Positions 10,101 through 19,593 of a stretch of DNA of 64,000 bases are shown one piece after another. The notes below the pieces were generated by a model that was not told the origin of the DNA, searched no databases, and saw nothing but the letters and a program-made list of their open reading frames with translations. The stretch's first letter is position 1; each line of letters begins with the position of its first letter. Both the position numbers and the translations under genes were made by a program. The stretch is from Vibrio sp. AND4 (GTDB lineage Bacteria > Pseudomonadota > Gammaproteobacteria > Enterobacterales > Vibrionaceae). The stretch is taken from contig NZ_ABGR01000001.1 of the NCBI RefSeq assembly GCF_000171815.1, positions 62,001-126,000 of the forward strand, read 5' to 3'.

Positions 10101-11000
10101 ATGCGCGCAGATGATCTTATCCTGTTCTCACAGGTCGTAGAATTGGGCAGCTTTAGTAGGGTGGCGGAAGAAAATAACCTTACAAATTCGGTAGTTAGTA
10201 AAAGAATTGCGCGACTAGAAGAAGAGATTGATGCTCAGCTGTTGTATCGAACAACACGTAGATTGACCCTAACTGAAGCGGGTAAAGCGCTTTTACATAG
10301 TGCTAAAAATGTGAAGCAAGCCACTCAAGAAGCGATGAGTGCCGTCTCTGGTTTTGGTGAGAATGTCAGCGGTCATATCAAAATGTCGGTACCCACTATC
10401 TCTGGTGATTTGATTTTGGCCAACGCGGTTGCCGAGTTTTGCAATATGCACCCTGGCTTGACCGTTGATATGTCATTAGATAATCGCTTTGTTGATTTGG
10501 TCGCTGGTGGTTTTGACTTGGTCATTCGCACTGGTTATCTGGAAGATTCGAGCTTGATTGCGAGACATATTTTGGATTCCCAATGGGTGGTGTGTGCTTC
10601 TCCTTCCTATATCGTTAAAAACGGTAAGTTGACGGAGCCCACTGATTTAATCAGTCACAATTGTCTGCAATATGCCTATCAAACCACAGGAGCAACCGAC
10701 TGGCAGTTTAAAGGAAAAGACGGAGACTATATTGTCAAAGTATCGGGCAGTTTCTCTACAGACAACGCCACCGCATTAAGAAAAGCGGCGCTTGGTGGAC
10801 ATGGTATCGCCTATGTACCACGTTGTTTGGTTTACCATGATATTCGCAGCGGTGAATTGGTGGATATTTTCCCTGAGTTGGTTGGTAAAAAACTTGGTGT
10901 CTATGCCGTTTATCCATTTACTCGCCAACCACCAAACAAAGTAAAGCTTTTGATAGAGCATATCAGAGAGCAGTATCTCGCCATTTCGCATTACTTCTAG
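10101..11000 (+). CDS. LysR-family transcriptional regulator, likely of the lactate genes
   Basis: A 299-residue protein with an N-terminal winged HTH (residues 1-60: LILFSQVVELGSFSRVAEENNLTNSVVSKRIARLEEEI) and a C-terminal periplasmic-binding-like effector domain (about 90-290). It is transcribed divergently from lldP with 163 bp between them, the usual layout for a LysR regulator and its target. By inference it controls lldP-lldD. E. coli uses a GntR protein (LldR) here, so this is a different control scheme. Effector unknown. Confidence 0.9.
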   Translation: MRADDLILFSQVVELGSFSRVAEENNLTNSVVSKRIARLEEEIDAQLLYRTTRRLTLTEAGKALLHSAKNVKQATQEAMSAVSGFGENVSGHIKMSVPTISGDLILANAVAEFCNMHPGLTVDMSLDNRFVDLVAGGFDLVIRTGYLEDSSLIARHILDSQWVVCASPSYIVKNGKLTEPTDLISHNCLQYAYQTTGATDWQFKGKDGDYIVKVSGSFSTDNATALRKAALGGHGIAYVPRCLVYHDIRSGELVDIFPELVGKKLGVYAVYPFTRQPPNKVKLLIEHIREQYLAISHYF

Positions 11001-11357
11001 TGAGTCACTAAATAAGCGATTGCTAAATGAGAAAGATACATCACTCTGTTGGCTGAAATCTTAAACCTAAGCCCTGAATTAGTATTGATCTTAGAAGAGA
11101 GCAAAGCATTCACCTCAAATGGAGCTACACGGACGGTATGCATTACCCAAAAATTTGTAATAAAAAAATGCCGCGAAATTCATCGCGGCATTTTTATGGT
11201 TGGGGGGAACTCAATTTAATTGTTAAGGTGACTAAGCCTAACATTGAACCAACCAATATCGGCGGCCAAACCGAATGGCAGCTATACCATTTTCGTAGAT
11301 ATGGTGGTAATACACCATACCCTAACTCTAGTTTATGAATATGAAATTGTTATGAAT
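11001..11357. other. convergent intergenic region with terminator
   Basis: A 357-bp gap between the convergent LysR and ABC-ATPase genes. Apart from the hairpin at 11164-11195 and a weak imperfect palindrome around 11283-11320, I see nothing. A 66-codon frame (11138-11338) runs through the hairpin and is not credible. Confidence 0.5.
11164..11195. terminator. bidirectional rho-independent terminator
   Basis: AAAAATGCCGCG (11164-11175) pairs with CGCGGCATTTTT (11184-11195), with an A-run on one side and a T-run on the other. It can terminate the LysR gene and also the leftward ABC gene. Confidence 0.85.
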
Positions 11358-12992
11358 CTAGGCAGCATCATGTTGGTTTTCATTATTTTCAAGATCAAAT
11401 GATGCCTCAATCAGTTTTCTTGTGTATTCGCTTTTTGGATGATGGAAGATCTCTTGCGCAGTACCTTGTTCCATTACCTCACCTTTTTGCATCACCAACA
11501 CACGGTCGGACAGCGCTTTGACGACAGAGAGATCATGACTGATAAACAAGTAGCCGATGTTGTGTTTCTTCTGCAGATCTTTAAGCAGATCAATCACGGT
11601 TAGCTGAACAGAGCGATCCAGTGCCGAAGTCGGCTCATCAAGCAAGATAAAAGAAGGCTCAAGTATTAATGCCCGCGCAATGGCGATACGTTGGCGTTGA
11701 CCACCAGAAAACTCGTGTGGATAACGGTTGATAGAAGCAGGATCAAGACGAACTTCTTGCAAAACATCACGTGCTTTTTGCATTCGTTCTGCTTTGCTCA
11801 TTTGAGGTTGATGAACAGTCAGTCCCTCAGTAATAATCTCTCCAATAGTCATCCGTGGTGAAAGCGAGCCATATGGGTCTTGGAAAACCATTTGTACATC
11901 TTTTTTCAGCTCGAATCTTTGTTTGTCAGTAAGTTGCGCAAGATCTTGCCCTTTAAACTGAATGTTTCCGGTTGAAGGCAATAATCCAATCAAGGCGCGA
12001 CCGAGCGTTGATTTACCCGAACCCGACTCTCCAACGATACCTAGGGTCTCGCCTTGTTTCAATGCTAAGGAGATGCCTTTTACTGCTTCGAAATACTGGT
12101 TTTTACCGGCAATAAAGTGTGACTTAGTGAGGAATTTAACACGAATGTCATCGGCTTTAAGCAGCTCGGTTGCTCCTTGTTGAATCGGCTCTTTACTGCC
12201 CTTTGGTATCGAATTTATCAGCATCTTAGTGTAGCTATGTTGTGGGTCCGAGAAGAGTGATTCAGTGATGCCTTCTTCTACTATTTTACCTTTACACATC
12301 ACCAACACTCGGTCGGCAAAGTGTTTCACTACACCTAAATCGTGAGTGATAAACAGAATCGCCATGCCCATCTTAGCTTGGATCTCTTTGATTAGGTAAA
12401 GCACTTCTGCTTGAACAGTGACGTCGAGCGCTGTTGTTGGCTCGTCCGCAATCAGAATGTCTGGCTCGTTTATCAACGCCATGGCAATCATGATACGTTG
12501 TAACTGGCCCCCAGAGAATTCATGTGGGTACTTATCGTACGCTTGTTGAAGGTTTGGCAAGTGCACTAAATCAAAAAGCTCAAGCACCTTTTCTCTGGCT
12601 TGCCTCTTACTTACAGGGCGATGGCACATGATGGCTTCTGCCACTTGAATACCAACGCGCATGTATGGGTTAAGGGAGGTCATTGGTTCTTGGAAAATCA
12701 TACCAATACGGTCACCACGGATGCTTTGCATTTGGCGCTCGGTTTTTTCTATGATGGACTCGCCTTCAAAAACGATAGAAGAATCGGTATGCAAAATCGC
12801 ATTGTTTGGTAGCAGTTTCATCAGGGCATTGGTTGATACTGATTTTCCAGAGCCTGACTCGCCAACAATAGACAGAGTTTCACCAGCTTTGAGCTCAAAG
12901 CTAACATTCTTCACTGCGTCGACGATGCCATCATTTGTCGTAAAGCTGACAGACAGATTTTTCACCGCAAGAATGGTTTTTGAAGACATCAC
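11358..12992 (-). CDS. peptide ABC transporter ATPase with two nucleotide-binding domains (YejF-like)
   Basis: A 544-residue cytoplasmic ATPase with two complete ABC domains. Both have Walker A (GESGSGKS), an oligopeptide-type Q-loop (MIFQEPMTSLNP; MVFQDPYGSLSP), signatures FSGGQLQRI and FSGGQRQRI, and Walker B with LIADEPTTALD and [11 protein letters not shown]. The layout and length are those of YejF/DdpDF-type ATPases that energise peptide import. No permease or binding-protein gene lies beside it, so it is an orphan ATPase here. The ATG at 12992 has GGAAACG upstream. The TPR-like gene 130 bp upstream on the same strand may be co-transcribed. Confidence 0.92.
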   Translation of the reverse strand: MMSSKTILAVKNLSVSFTTNDGIVDAVKNVSFELKAGETLSIVGESGSGKSVSTNALMKLLPNNAILHTDSSIVFEGESIIEKTERQMQSIRGDRIGMIFQEPMTSLNPYMRVGIQVAEAIMCHRPVSKRQAREKVLELFDLVHLPNLQQAYDKYPHEFSGGQLQRIMIAMALINEPDILIADEPTTALDVTVQAEVLYLIKEIQAKMGMAILFITHDLGVVKHFADRVLVMCKGKIVEEGITESLFSDPQHSYTKMLINSIPKGSKEPIQQGATELLKADDIRVKFLTKSHFIAGKNQYFEAVKGISLALKQGETLGIVGESGSGKSTLGRALIGLLPSTGNIQFKGQDLAQLTDKQRFELKKDVQMVFQDPYGSLSPRMTIGEIITEGLTVHQPQMSKAERMQKARDVLQEVRLDPASINRYPHEFSGGQRQRIAIARALILEPSFILLDEPTSALDRSVQLTVIDLLKDLQKKHNIGYLFISHDLSVVKALSDRVLVMQKGEVMEQGTAQEIFHHPKSEYTRKLIEASFDLENNENQHDAA

Positions 12993-13122
12993 GTTTCCTT
13001 GTGTATCGTATTGTTATTACTTTACCTGCCTTTATGTGCTGGCAGAAACCTTTGCAGAATGCTATTTAGTTAAATCATTGCTGTTTAATTAAATTACAGT
13101 CGTCTAGCTATATAATTGTTAC

Positions 13123-13620
13123 CTAGTTATATAAATGACGCGTCCCTGTATCTGCGGCAGTCATTGCCTGCAAATACAAGAATTGTTCATGAGCATGAGT
13201 CACATGGTTGAGTTCAATCATCCATTGAGCATTGCGCTGCGCAGAGCAAAAAGCGGCCATGTGCGCAAGTAAATCTTCACTTTGTTTACTTAGTAATTGG
13301 CTCACTTTACCGACCAAATCATGACTTTCTAGCTGTAAAAATTGCAGCAGTGCATACGATTGGTTGAGTGCAGAGAACGCCTCTTGTTGCATTCCGAGTT
13401 TATTAAGAATTTCAGATTGCGCAACGCTAGCATCGCGCAGACCGCTAATAAGACACACAAACTGGCACGGCTTTGTGTGGTTGTTTTCGAGTGCAGAGTG
13501 AATGTGACCAGGCAAATGACTAAGGACATCTTCATACAAGCGGTGAGCTTCTGGCCAATGGCCTTGTTCCATCAACTGTTCTGCTTTTAGATAACGCATC
13601 CAGCATTGCTCAACGTTCAT
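13123..13620 (-). CDS. hypothetical TPR-like protein
   Basis: 165 residues from the ATG at 13620, chosen over an in-frame GTG at 13632 because GGGG sits 6 bp before the ATG. The protein is helical with TPR-like pairs (YLKAEQLMEQGHWPEAHRLYEDVL near residues 6-29; a second pair around 75-100). No signal peptide or membrane segment. A Fur-like palindrome lies 40 bp upstream of the start. The specific function is not recognised; TPR proteins usually act as protein-protein adaptors. Confidence 0.7.
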   Translation of the reverse strand: MNVEQCWMRYLKAEQLMEQGHWPEAHRLYEDVLSHLPGHIHSALENNHTKPCQFVCLISGLRDASVAQSEILNKLGMQQEAFSALNQSYALLQFLQLESHDLVGKVSQLLSKQSEDLLAHMAAFCSAQRNAQWMIELNHVTHAHEQFLYLQAMTAADTGTRHLYN

Positions 13621-13659
13621 TGTTAACCCCACAAAATTCGATTTCTCTCGAGTTTAAAT

Positions 13660-13678
13660 GAAATTGATTATCAATTGC
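13660..13678. promoter_or_regulatory. candidate Fur box
   Basis: The 19-mer GAAATTGATTATCAATTGC agrees with the Fur consensus at 13 of 19 positions and contains a perfect 7-1-7 dyad, AATTGAT-T-ATCAATT. It lies 40 bp before the leftward TPR-like gene and about 140 bp before the rightward Lon-like gene. The position favours control of the leftward unit. Confirmation needs a Fur weight-matrix score. Confidence 0.5.
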
Positions 13679-13818
13679 AAGTGCGGTTTGTTTTCATTAT
13701 TAATGGTATGCAGCTGTTCGTAAAATGTCCAAACGAACCAGTGTGGAAGGTAAATCACTTAAATTTAAATAAATAATCTCTACACTGAGGTCAGGAAAAA
13801 AATTAAAAGGAGGCGAGT

Positions 13819-16176
13819 ATGGCAGTACAAAGATTGGAAGCTAAACAACTGTATTCTGTAGCTGAGCTAGAGAATATGCCATGTAAGTCGACCAAGGAAT
13901 TACCTCCGATTGACGAGATTGTAGGGCAAGAACGCGCGCAAAAAGCGGTTGAGTTCGCAATGTCAATCAAGGAGAAAGGGTATAACATTTATGCCATCGG
14001 GCAGAATGGTCTGGGTAAGCGCACTATGATTTTGCGCTACTTGAATCGTCACCAACATGATGTTGAACTGTTCGATTGGTGTTACGTAGCGAACTTCGAA
14101 GATACGCGCACACCAAAGGTACTTAAACTGCCTTGTGGCATCGGTAACAAACTTAGAGTTGATATCGAAAAGCTGATGGGTAAGTTACTTAATGCGTTAC
14201 CTCTCGCTTTTGACAACGAAATGTACTATAGCCGTGCTGATCGCCTTAAAAATCAATTGGCTAACAAGCAACAGTCAGAATTGGATATCATCAGTAAAGA
14301 AGCCAAAGATAAGGGCATTAGCCTAACGATCACCGCTCAAGGTGATTACCAATTTGTTGCTATGAATGGTGAGGAGTTGCATACCGAAGAGTCTTTTGAT
14401 GAGTTAAGCAAGAAAGAACAAGAATATTTCGGCAGTAGTATTGATGAGCTGGAAGTGAGCTTGCGTAATATGGTTCGTGAGTTAACCGAGTGGGAAGATT
14501 CATTTAGCGAGAAAATCAAAAAACTCAATGATGATGTTACGCTGGATGTGATCACTCATTTCATCAAGCAATTGAAAGTGGATTACGCTGAGTATTCAGA
14601 AATCAAAACCTACTTAACCGACTTACAAAAAGACATTGTCGAAAATGCAGAGATCTTCTTGGAGCAGAGTGGTGAGCAAGGTGAGATTGCTACTGCTTCT
14701 CTCGATAAGAAACTGCCACGTCGCTACAAAGTTAATGTGCTGGTAAACCGTAAAGACTGCGAGTTCCCAATCGTAGTAGAAGAGAACCCCAACTATCATT
14801 CACTGTTTGGTTCGATTGAAACTGCAACCTTCAAAGGCACGGTGTTTACTGATTTCTCCCTGATTCGTGCGGGCAGTTTACATAAGGCAAATGGTGGTGT
14901 GCTTTTGATGGACGCCCAAAAGGTATTGGAGCAGCCATATGTGTGGGATGGACTTAAACGGGCTTTACGTTCTCGTCAATTGAGTTTCACCTCGCTAGAG
15001 AAAGAAGTCACGCTGACAGGCGCAGTTTCACTCGATCCTGAGCCGATCCCACTGGATATCAAGATCATCCTATTTGGTGATTACCGCACTTACCAACTGC
15101 TGCAGCATTATGATCCGGAGTTCGGTGAGCTGTTCCGAGTGACGGCAGATTTCGAAGATGAAATGAAGCGTACGCCAGATTCGGAACTGCAATATGCACG
15201 TTTCATCTCCAGTGTCGTGAACGACAACAACATGCTGCACTGCGATAAGAAAGCCATCGCGCGCATCATAGAGTACAGCTCTCGCTTGTCAGGTGACCAA
15301 ACTAAGCTTTCGTTACACTCTGCGAACATCGCAAATCTGTTGCGAGAGTCCAACTATGTGGCTCGTCAAGCTAACTCCAACATGATCCGTGTCGGGCATG
15401 TAGAGGAAGCGTTGAGCAATCAGGAAATGCGTGTAAGTCGTTTGCAAGACAGTGTGATGGAGACTTTCACTAATGGAACAACCCTCATTCATACCGATGG
15501 CTCGGCTGTCGGTCAGGTCAATGCGCTATCGGTGCTGAGTACCAGTGATCATATGTTTGGTGCGCCGAACCGAATTACTGCGACCACGTGTTACGGTGAT
15601 GGTGAGGTGATTGATATTGAACGAAGTGTTGATCTTGGCGGCAGCATTCACTCAAAAGGCGTCATGATTTTGTCCGCTTACTTGTCGTCAGTGTTTGGTA
15701 AGACCGCACGTGTGCCACTTACAACCACAATTACTTTTGAGCAGTCTTACGGTGGAGTAGATGGTGATAGCGCCAGTATGGCTGAGTTCTGTGCTGTGGT
15801 GTCGGCATTTTCGAAACAGCCAAACCGTCAGGATATTGCAATCACAGGTTCAATGAACCAATTTGGGGAGTCGCAACCTATCGGTGGCGTGAACGAGAAG
15901 ATCGAAGGCTTCTACGATGTGTGTGAAATCAAGGGGCGTCATGCTGGACAAGGAGTGATAATTCCGCGTTCAAACGTGCACAACCTCATGCTTCGTCCTG
16001 ATATTGTAAAAGCGGTGGAGAAGGGGGACTTCCAAATCTGGGCGATCGACCACGTTACTGAGGCTGTCGAGCTATTCACAGGCAAGGCGGCAGGTGAAGC
16101 AACAGATGAAGGGACCTATCCAATTGACACCATTTTTGGTTTGGCACAGGCCAAGTTAAACGCGTTGAGAAAATAG
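13819..16176 (+). CDS. Lon-family (S16) AAA+ protease, LonB-like
   Basis: A 785-residue ATP-dependent protease. An N-terminal AAA-like region (residues about 28-75: IVGQERAQKAVEFAM, then a P-loop GQNGLGKRTM) is followed by a long coiled-coil/insert region (about 120-280), the main ATPase part (GVLLMDAQKVLEQPYVWDGLKRAL) and a C-terminal Lon proteolytic domain. The Ser-Lys dyad is visible as GDSASMAE (Ser) and GGVNEKIEGF (Lys). The P-loop has Arg where Ser/Thr usually follows Lys. A strong AGGAGG precedes the ATG. Related to E. coli YcbZ but longer. Likely a cytoplasmic protein-quality protease; substrates unknown. Confidence 0.9.
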   Translation: MAVQRLEAKQLYSVAELENMPCKSTKELPPIDEIVGQERAQKAVEFAMSIKEKGYNIYAIGQNGLGKRTMILRYLNRHQHDVELFDWCYVANFEDTRTPKVLKLPCGIGNKLRVDIEKLMGKLLNALPLAFDNEMYYSRADRLKNQLANKQQSELDIISKEAKDKGISLTITAQGDYQFVAMNGEELHTEESFDELSKKEQEYFGSSIDELEVSLRNMVRELTEWEDSFSEKIKKLNDDVTLDVITHFIKQLKVDYAEYSEIKTYLTDLQKDIVENAEIFLEQSGEQGEIATASLDKKLPRRYKVNVLVNRKDCEFPIVVEENPNYHSLFGSIETATFKGTVFTDFSLIRAGSLHKANGGVLLMDAQKVLEQPYVWDGLKRALRSRQLSFTSLEKEVTLTGAVSLDPEPIPLDIKIILFGDYRTYQLLQHYDPEFGELFRVTADFEDEMKRTPDSELQYARFISSVVNDNNMLHCDKKAIARIIEYSSRLSGDQTKLSLHSANIANLLRESNYVARQANSNMIRVGHVEEALSNQEMRVSRLQDSVMETFTNGTTLIHTDGSAVGQVNALSVLSTSDHMFGAPNRITATTCYGDGEVIDIERSVDLGGSIHSKGVMILSAYLSSVFGKTARVPLTTTITFEQSYGGVDGDSASMAEFCAVVSAFSKQPNRQDIAITGSMNQFGESQPIGGVNEKIEGFYDVCEIKGRHAGQGVIIPRSNVHNLMLRPDIVKAVEKGDFQIWAIDHVTEAVELFTGKAAGEATDEGTYPIDTIFGLAQAKLNALRK

Positions 16177-16400
16177 TGCCTATTGATTTAAATATTAATA
16201 AAAAGACGCACAAGTCTTCATAACTTTTCATCTAGGCAGTACCCTGGCGCAATGCCAGGATATTGCCGATAAATTAATGAAATAGTTAGCTTTTCATTCT
16301 GGACAAAAATGTCATCTAACCCTAGTATTTGCCTTCCTGTCTATTCATCTGGGAATTCTCCCAACGCCAGGAAGCGACATTCAAATACCCGAGGTTACCC

Positions 16401-18029
16401 ATGCAGCTATCACTGAAAAACTTGTCGGTACGAACGCAAGTATTGGTTCCAGTTCTATTTACCGCGGTCACTCTGTTTATCACATTGTGGATCACTCAAA
16501 ATAACCTAGAGGCAGAGCAAGAGTTGGTTGCTTCTAACTCCGATTCTCTCGTGTTTTACAAAGACACGCTGGCTCAAATCGACGACCAAGTTTACCCGTT
16601 ACGCATAAGCGCGGTTTACGCTATCTATGATAGTACTCGTCGTAATACTTTCCTTACGGAACTTAAATCTGGTGCAAAAACGATTGATTCTGATCTTGAT
16701 CGAATCGATGCCCGCGGCGAGTTTGGTACAGAGGCGGATAAGGTACGTCAGAGTATCGATGCTTACATTGACTACTCTAAACGTGCTGTTGAATTCTTAA
16801 ACCGCCATGATCGTGGTTTAGTGTCAGATAATGAATACACAAACTTTATTTCAGGTTACCGTCGTGTGGGTAACGAAATGGTTGCGACGATCAATTCTTT
16901 ATCACAGCGTGTAAATGAGGTTGCGACACAAGCATCGGCAACCAGTGCGCGTCAGCAGGCTCGCGTGCAAAACAATGCCATGATTTCAGTGATTGCAGTA
17001 TTTGCTTTCTCTCTGCTGGGAGCTTGGTTCTTGTCTGGCAAGATCGTGACACCAATTCAAAAGCTGCAAGAAGTGATGCGTAAACTGGCGGGTGGTGATC
17101 TGTGCGTGCGTGCGGATGTTGACGGTGACAACGAAATTTCTCAGTTAAGCAAAGATGTTAACGTAACAGCAACACAATTGCGTGATACGGTTGATCAACT
17201 TATGCGTATCAATGAAGAAGTGGCATCAGCCTCAGCAGAGCTTGCTACGGTAATGGCACAGGCAGAAGCAAACGCGCAACAAGAGTTGGCGGAAATCGAA
17301 CAAGTCGCGTCGGCAGTTAATGAGTTAGCCAGTACAGCAAACAACGTGAGTGACAACGCGACATCAGCAGACGCAACAGCGCGCGAAGCTGATGGCCTCG
17401 CGCAATCGGGTCTTGCCATCTTTGAAGAGAGTGCACAAGCGAGCGAGCAAATGTCTCAAGCGCTTAATGATGCTGCAAAAGTTGTCCTGCGCCTGAGAGA
17501 TCAGTCTGTGCAAATCAATGATGTTATCGAAGTGATTCGTGGCGTATCTGAGCAAACGAACCTGCTTGCGCTAAATGCAGCAATTGAAGCTGCGCGTGCA
17601 GGTGAATCTGGTCGTGGTTTCGCGGTTGTTGCGGATGAAGTTCGTATGCTGGCAGCGCGCGCACAAGACTCAACGCAAGAAATCTCGTCCATCATCGAAG
17701 AGCTTCAAGAGCAGTCAGGCTTAGCGAACGACAGCATGCAAGTTAGCTTAGAGATGCTTAACCGCAACAATGAGCTGACCAAACAAGCCAATGATGCGTT
17801 GGTTGGTATCACTGAATCTGTGGTGAATATCAACGATTCAAATACGCAAGTCGCGGCAGCGGCGGAAGAGCAGTCTCAAGTAACACAGGATATTAATCGC
17901 AATGTCGTTAACATGTCTGAGCTTGTGAACAAAAATGTGGCGGGTATTAGCCAAAGTGCGAGCGCAAGTACTGAGCTTTCTCATCTCGCTGAGAAACAAA
18001 AAGAGCAGTTGAGCTTCTTTAAGCTTTAA
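16401..18029 (+). CDS. methyl-accepting chemotaxis protein
   Basis: A 542-residue chemoreceptor. I start it at the ATG 16401 (GAGG 6 bp upstream) rather than a TTG at 16329 that would add an unlikely leader. A TM helix (about residues 13-32) is followed by a periplasmic helical sensor domain of about 150 residues, a second TM ([17 protein letters not shown]), a HAMP linker ([21 protein letters not shown]) and a cytoplasmic signalling domain. The conserved hairpin tip reads [33 protein letters not shown]. There is no C-terminal CheR-tethering pentapeptide. The ligand is unknown. The gene stands alone. Confidence 0.95.
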   Translation: MQLSLKNLSVRTQVLVPVLFTAVTLFITLWITQNNLEAEQELVASNSDSLVFYKDTLAQIDDQVYPLRISAVYAIYDSTRRNTFLTELKSGAKTIDSDLDRIDARGEFGTEADKVRQSIDAYIDYSKRAVEFLNRHDRGLVSDNEYTNFISGYRRVGNEMVATINSLSQRVNEVATQASATSARQQARVQNNAMISVIAVFAFSLLGAWFLSGKIVTPIQKLQEVMRKLAGGDLCVRADVDGDNEISQLSKDVNVTATQLRDTVDQLMRINEEVASASAELATVMAQAEANAQQELAEIEQVASAVNELASTANNVSDNATSADATAREADGLAQSGLAIFEESAQASEQMSQALNDAAKVVLRLRDQSVQINDVIEVIRGVSEQTNLLALNAAIEAARAGESGRGFAVVADEVRMLAARAQDSTQEISSIIEELQEQSGLANDSMQVSLEMLNRNNELTKQANDALVGITESVVNINDSNTQVAAAAEEQSQVTQDINRNVVNMSELVNKNVAGISQSASASTELSHLAEKQKEQLSFFKL

Positions 18030-18098
18030 GCGCTATTTAAAAAGTGACAAGCACTGAGCCTAACGCTCAAGCAATGTGCGTAAACTGATATAACAACT

Positions 18099-18123
18099 AT
18101 CCCTGAGCTTCTGGCTTGGGGAT
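18099..18123 (+). terminator. rho-independent terminator
   Basis: ATCCCTGAGC pairs with GCTTGGGGAT (including G-U pairs) around a 5-nt loop, followed by a T-run, 70 bp after the chemoreceptor stop. Confidence 0.8.
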
Positions 18124-18191
18124 TTTTTATATGGGAAAGCGAGTGTTGAGCTAATTAACAGTAATTAAAACAGTGATTTAATCGAAGTTAT

Positions 18192-18209
18192 ACGTGACTA
18201 GTGTCACGT
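18192..18209. promoter_or_regulatory. CRP-like palindrome upstream of porin
   Basis: ACGTGAC-TAGT-GTCACGT is a perfect 7-bp dyad and contains GTGA-N6-TCAC, the core of a CRP/FNR-family site. It lies about 258 bp before the porin ATG and about 40 bp upstream of the candidate -35. That spacing suits an activator. Confidence 0.5.
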
Positions 18210-18249
18210 TTATGCACATTTTGTTTCATTTTTTAACGTCAATAATTTT

Positions 18250-18277
18250 TTGACACACACACAATTTTGCATCTATT
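18250..18277 (+). promoter_or_regulatory. possible porin promoter
   Basis: A perfect -35 TTGACA at 18250-18255 is followed after 16 bp by TCTATT (18272-18277), 4/6 to the -10 consensus. The predicted leader would be about 180 nt. A weaker alternative cannot be excluded. Confidence 0.35.
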
Positions 18278-18466
18278 CGGCAATTTGATGGTTTTGGTGT
18301 GTTCATATCGTCAATTTCTATGGTGTTTTGTTCAGTTAAGGCTGTCTATTCAACTTGTTGCGCTGGAGGCCGCAGCTGATATCATCCCGCCAGTTTCTTG
18401 TTGGGACAGAAGTTTCTGTTTTCTAATGAGAAAATAATGACAAAACAAAGATATGGAAAACTATAA

Positions 18467-19465
18467 ATGAAAATGAAAACTTTAGCTGCAGCAGTGGCAC
18501 TATTAGCGTCTGGATCTCAGGTTGTCGCTTCTGAACTGTACAACCAAGACGGCACTTCACTAGAAATGGGTGGTCGCGCTGAAGCTCGTCTATCTATGAT
18601 GGATGGCAAAGCAGAAGACGCATCTCGTGTGCGCCTTAACTTCCTAGGCAAGCAGGAAATCAGCGACAGCCTATACGGCGTTGGTTTCTGGGAAGGTGAA
18701 TTCCGCACAAACGAAAATGGTGCGGTTGATGAAGATATTTATGGACAAAGCAATAGCGTACTTGATACTCGTTACGCTTACGCAGGTCTTGGTGGCAAGT
18801 ACGGTGAAATCACTTACGGTAAAAACGACGGTGCACTAGGCGTTATCACTGACTTCACTGATATCATGGCTTACCACGGCAACAGCGCAGCATACAAACT
18901 GGCTGTCGCTGATCGCACTGATAACCTAGTTTCTTACTCTGGTCAGTTCGATCAACTAGCAGTAAGTGCAAGCTACCGTTTTGCTGATCGTACGCCAGGT
19001 GTGAACGGCTACGAAGACAACAAAGAAGATGGCTTCTCTCTATCAGCAATCTACGCATTTGCTGACACTGGTTTCGAAGTTGGTGCTGGTTACGCAGATC
19101 AAAACAAGAGCGATGAGTTCATGCTAGCGGCTGCTTATACAGTTGGTAACTTCTATGTTTCTGGTCTTTACACAGGCGGTGACAACCTAGGTCAACTTCC
19201 TGTCTCTGTTGATGTGGACTACAAAGGCTATGAACTAGCAGTGGCATACACAATGGATAAGACAGTATTCACTTCTACTTATAATAAAGCTGAAGAAAAG
19301 GCTTATAAAACTAGTGACGATATTGTTGAAAACCTAGCGATTGACGTCACTTACTACTTCAAGCCTAACTTCCGCGGCTACGCGTCATACAACTTTGATC
19401 TACTGGACACTCAAGGTACTGTAGACCAAGACGAGCTAGCACTAGGCCTACGCTACGACTTCTAA
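18467..19465 (+). CDS. outer-membrane porin (OmpU-like general porin)
   Basis: 332 residues. A signal peptide MKMKTLAAAVALLASGSQVVAS precedes a mature N-terminus ELYNQDGTSLEMGGRAEARL, typical of vibrio trimeric porins. The rest alternates in amphipathic beta strands with the constriction-loop motif YGEITYGKNDGALG. It ends in the outer-membrane insertion signal LGLRYDF with a terminal Phe. It forms a diffusion channel for small hydrophilic solutes. Codon use favours CTA for Leu and looks like that of a highly expressed gene. Monocistronic: own leader and own terminator. Confidence 0.93.
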   Translation: MKMKTLAAAVALLASGSQVVASELYNQDGTSLEMGGRAEARLSMMDGKAEDASRVRLNFLGKQEISDSLYGVGFWEGEFRTNENGAVDEDIYGQSNSVLDTRYAYAGLGGKYGEITYGKNDGALGVITDFTDIMAYHGNSAAYKLAVADRTDNLVSYSGQFDQLAVSASYRFADRTPGVNGYEDNKEDGFSLSAIYAFADTGFEVGAGYADQNKSDEFMLAAAYTVGNFYVSGLYTGGDNLGQLPVSVDVDYKGYELAVAYTMDKTVFTSTYNKAEEKAYKTSDDIVENLAIDVTYYFKPNFRGYASYNFDLLDTQGTVDQDELALGLRYDF

Positions 19466-19509
19466 GTCAAAGATTTTTCTAAGATACTGCCTTATTCTTA
19501 GTAAAACCA

Positions 19510-19535
19510 AACCCCTTACTTTCTGGTAAGGGGTT
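19510..19535 (+). terminator. rho-independent terminator after porin
   Basis: AACCCCTTAC pairs with GTAAGGGGTT around a 6-nt loop and is followed by TTCTTTATT. Confidence 0.88.
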
Positions 19536-19593
19536 TTCTTTATTCTGGGATGCCGTTGATATATGGCGGTGCGTGAGCGTCGATGTGTCGTAA

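Larger units (their letters stand above)
18030..18466. other. intergenic region, MCP terminator and porin control region
   Basis: A 437-bp gap holding a terminator for the upstream chemoreceptor, a CRP-like palindrome, a possible promoter and an untranslated leader of up to about 190 nt before the porin. Each element is listed separately. No ORF is credible here. Confidence 0.7.

Noticed and set aside
11138..11338. 66-codon frame after the LysR gene
   Set aside because: It reads through a strong terminator hairpin and has no ribosome-binding site.
16329..16400. Upstream TTG start for the first chemoreceptor
   Set aside because: The ATG at 16401 has a good ribosome-binding site and leads directly into the membrane helix.
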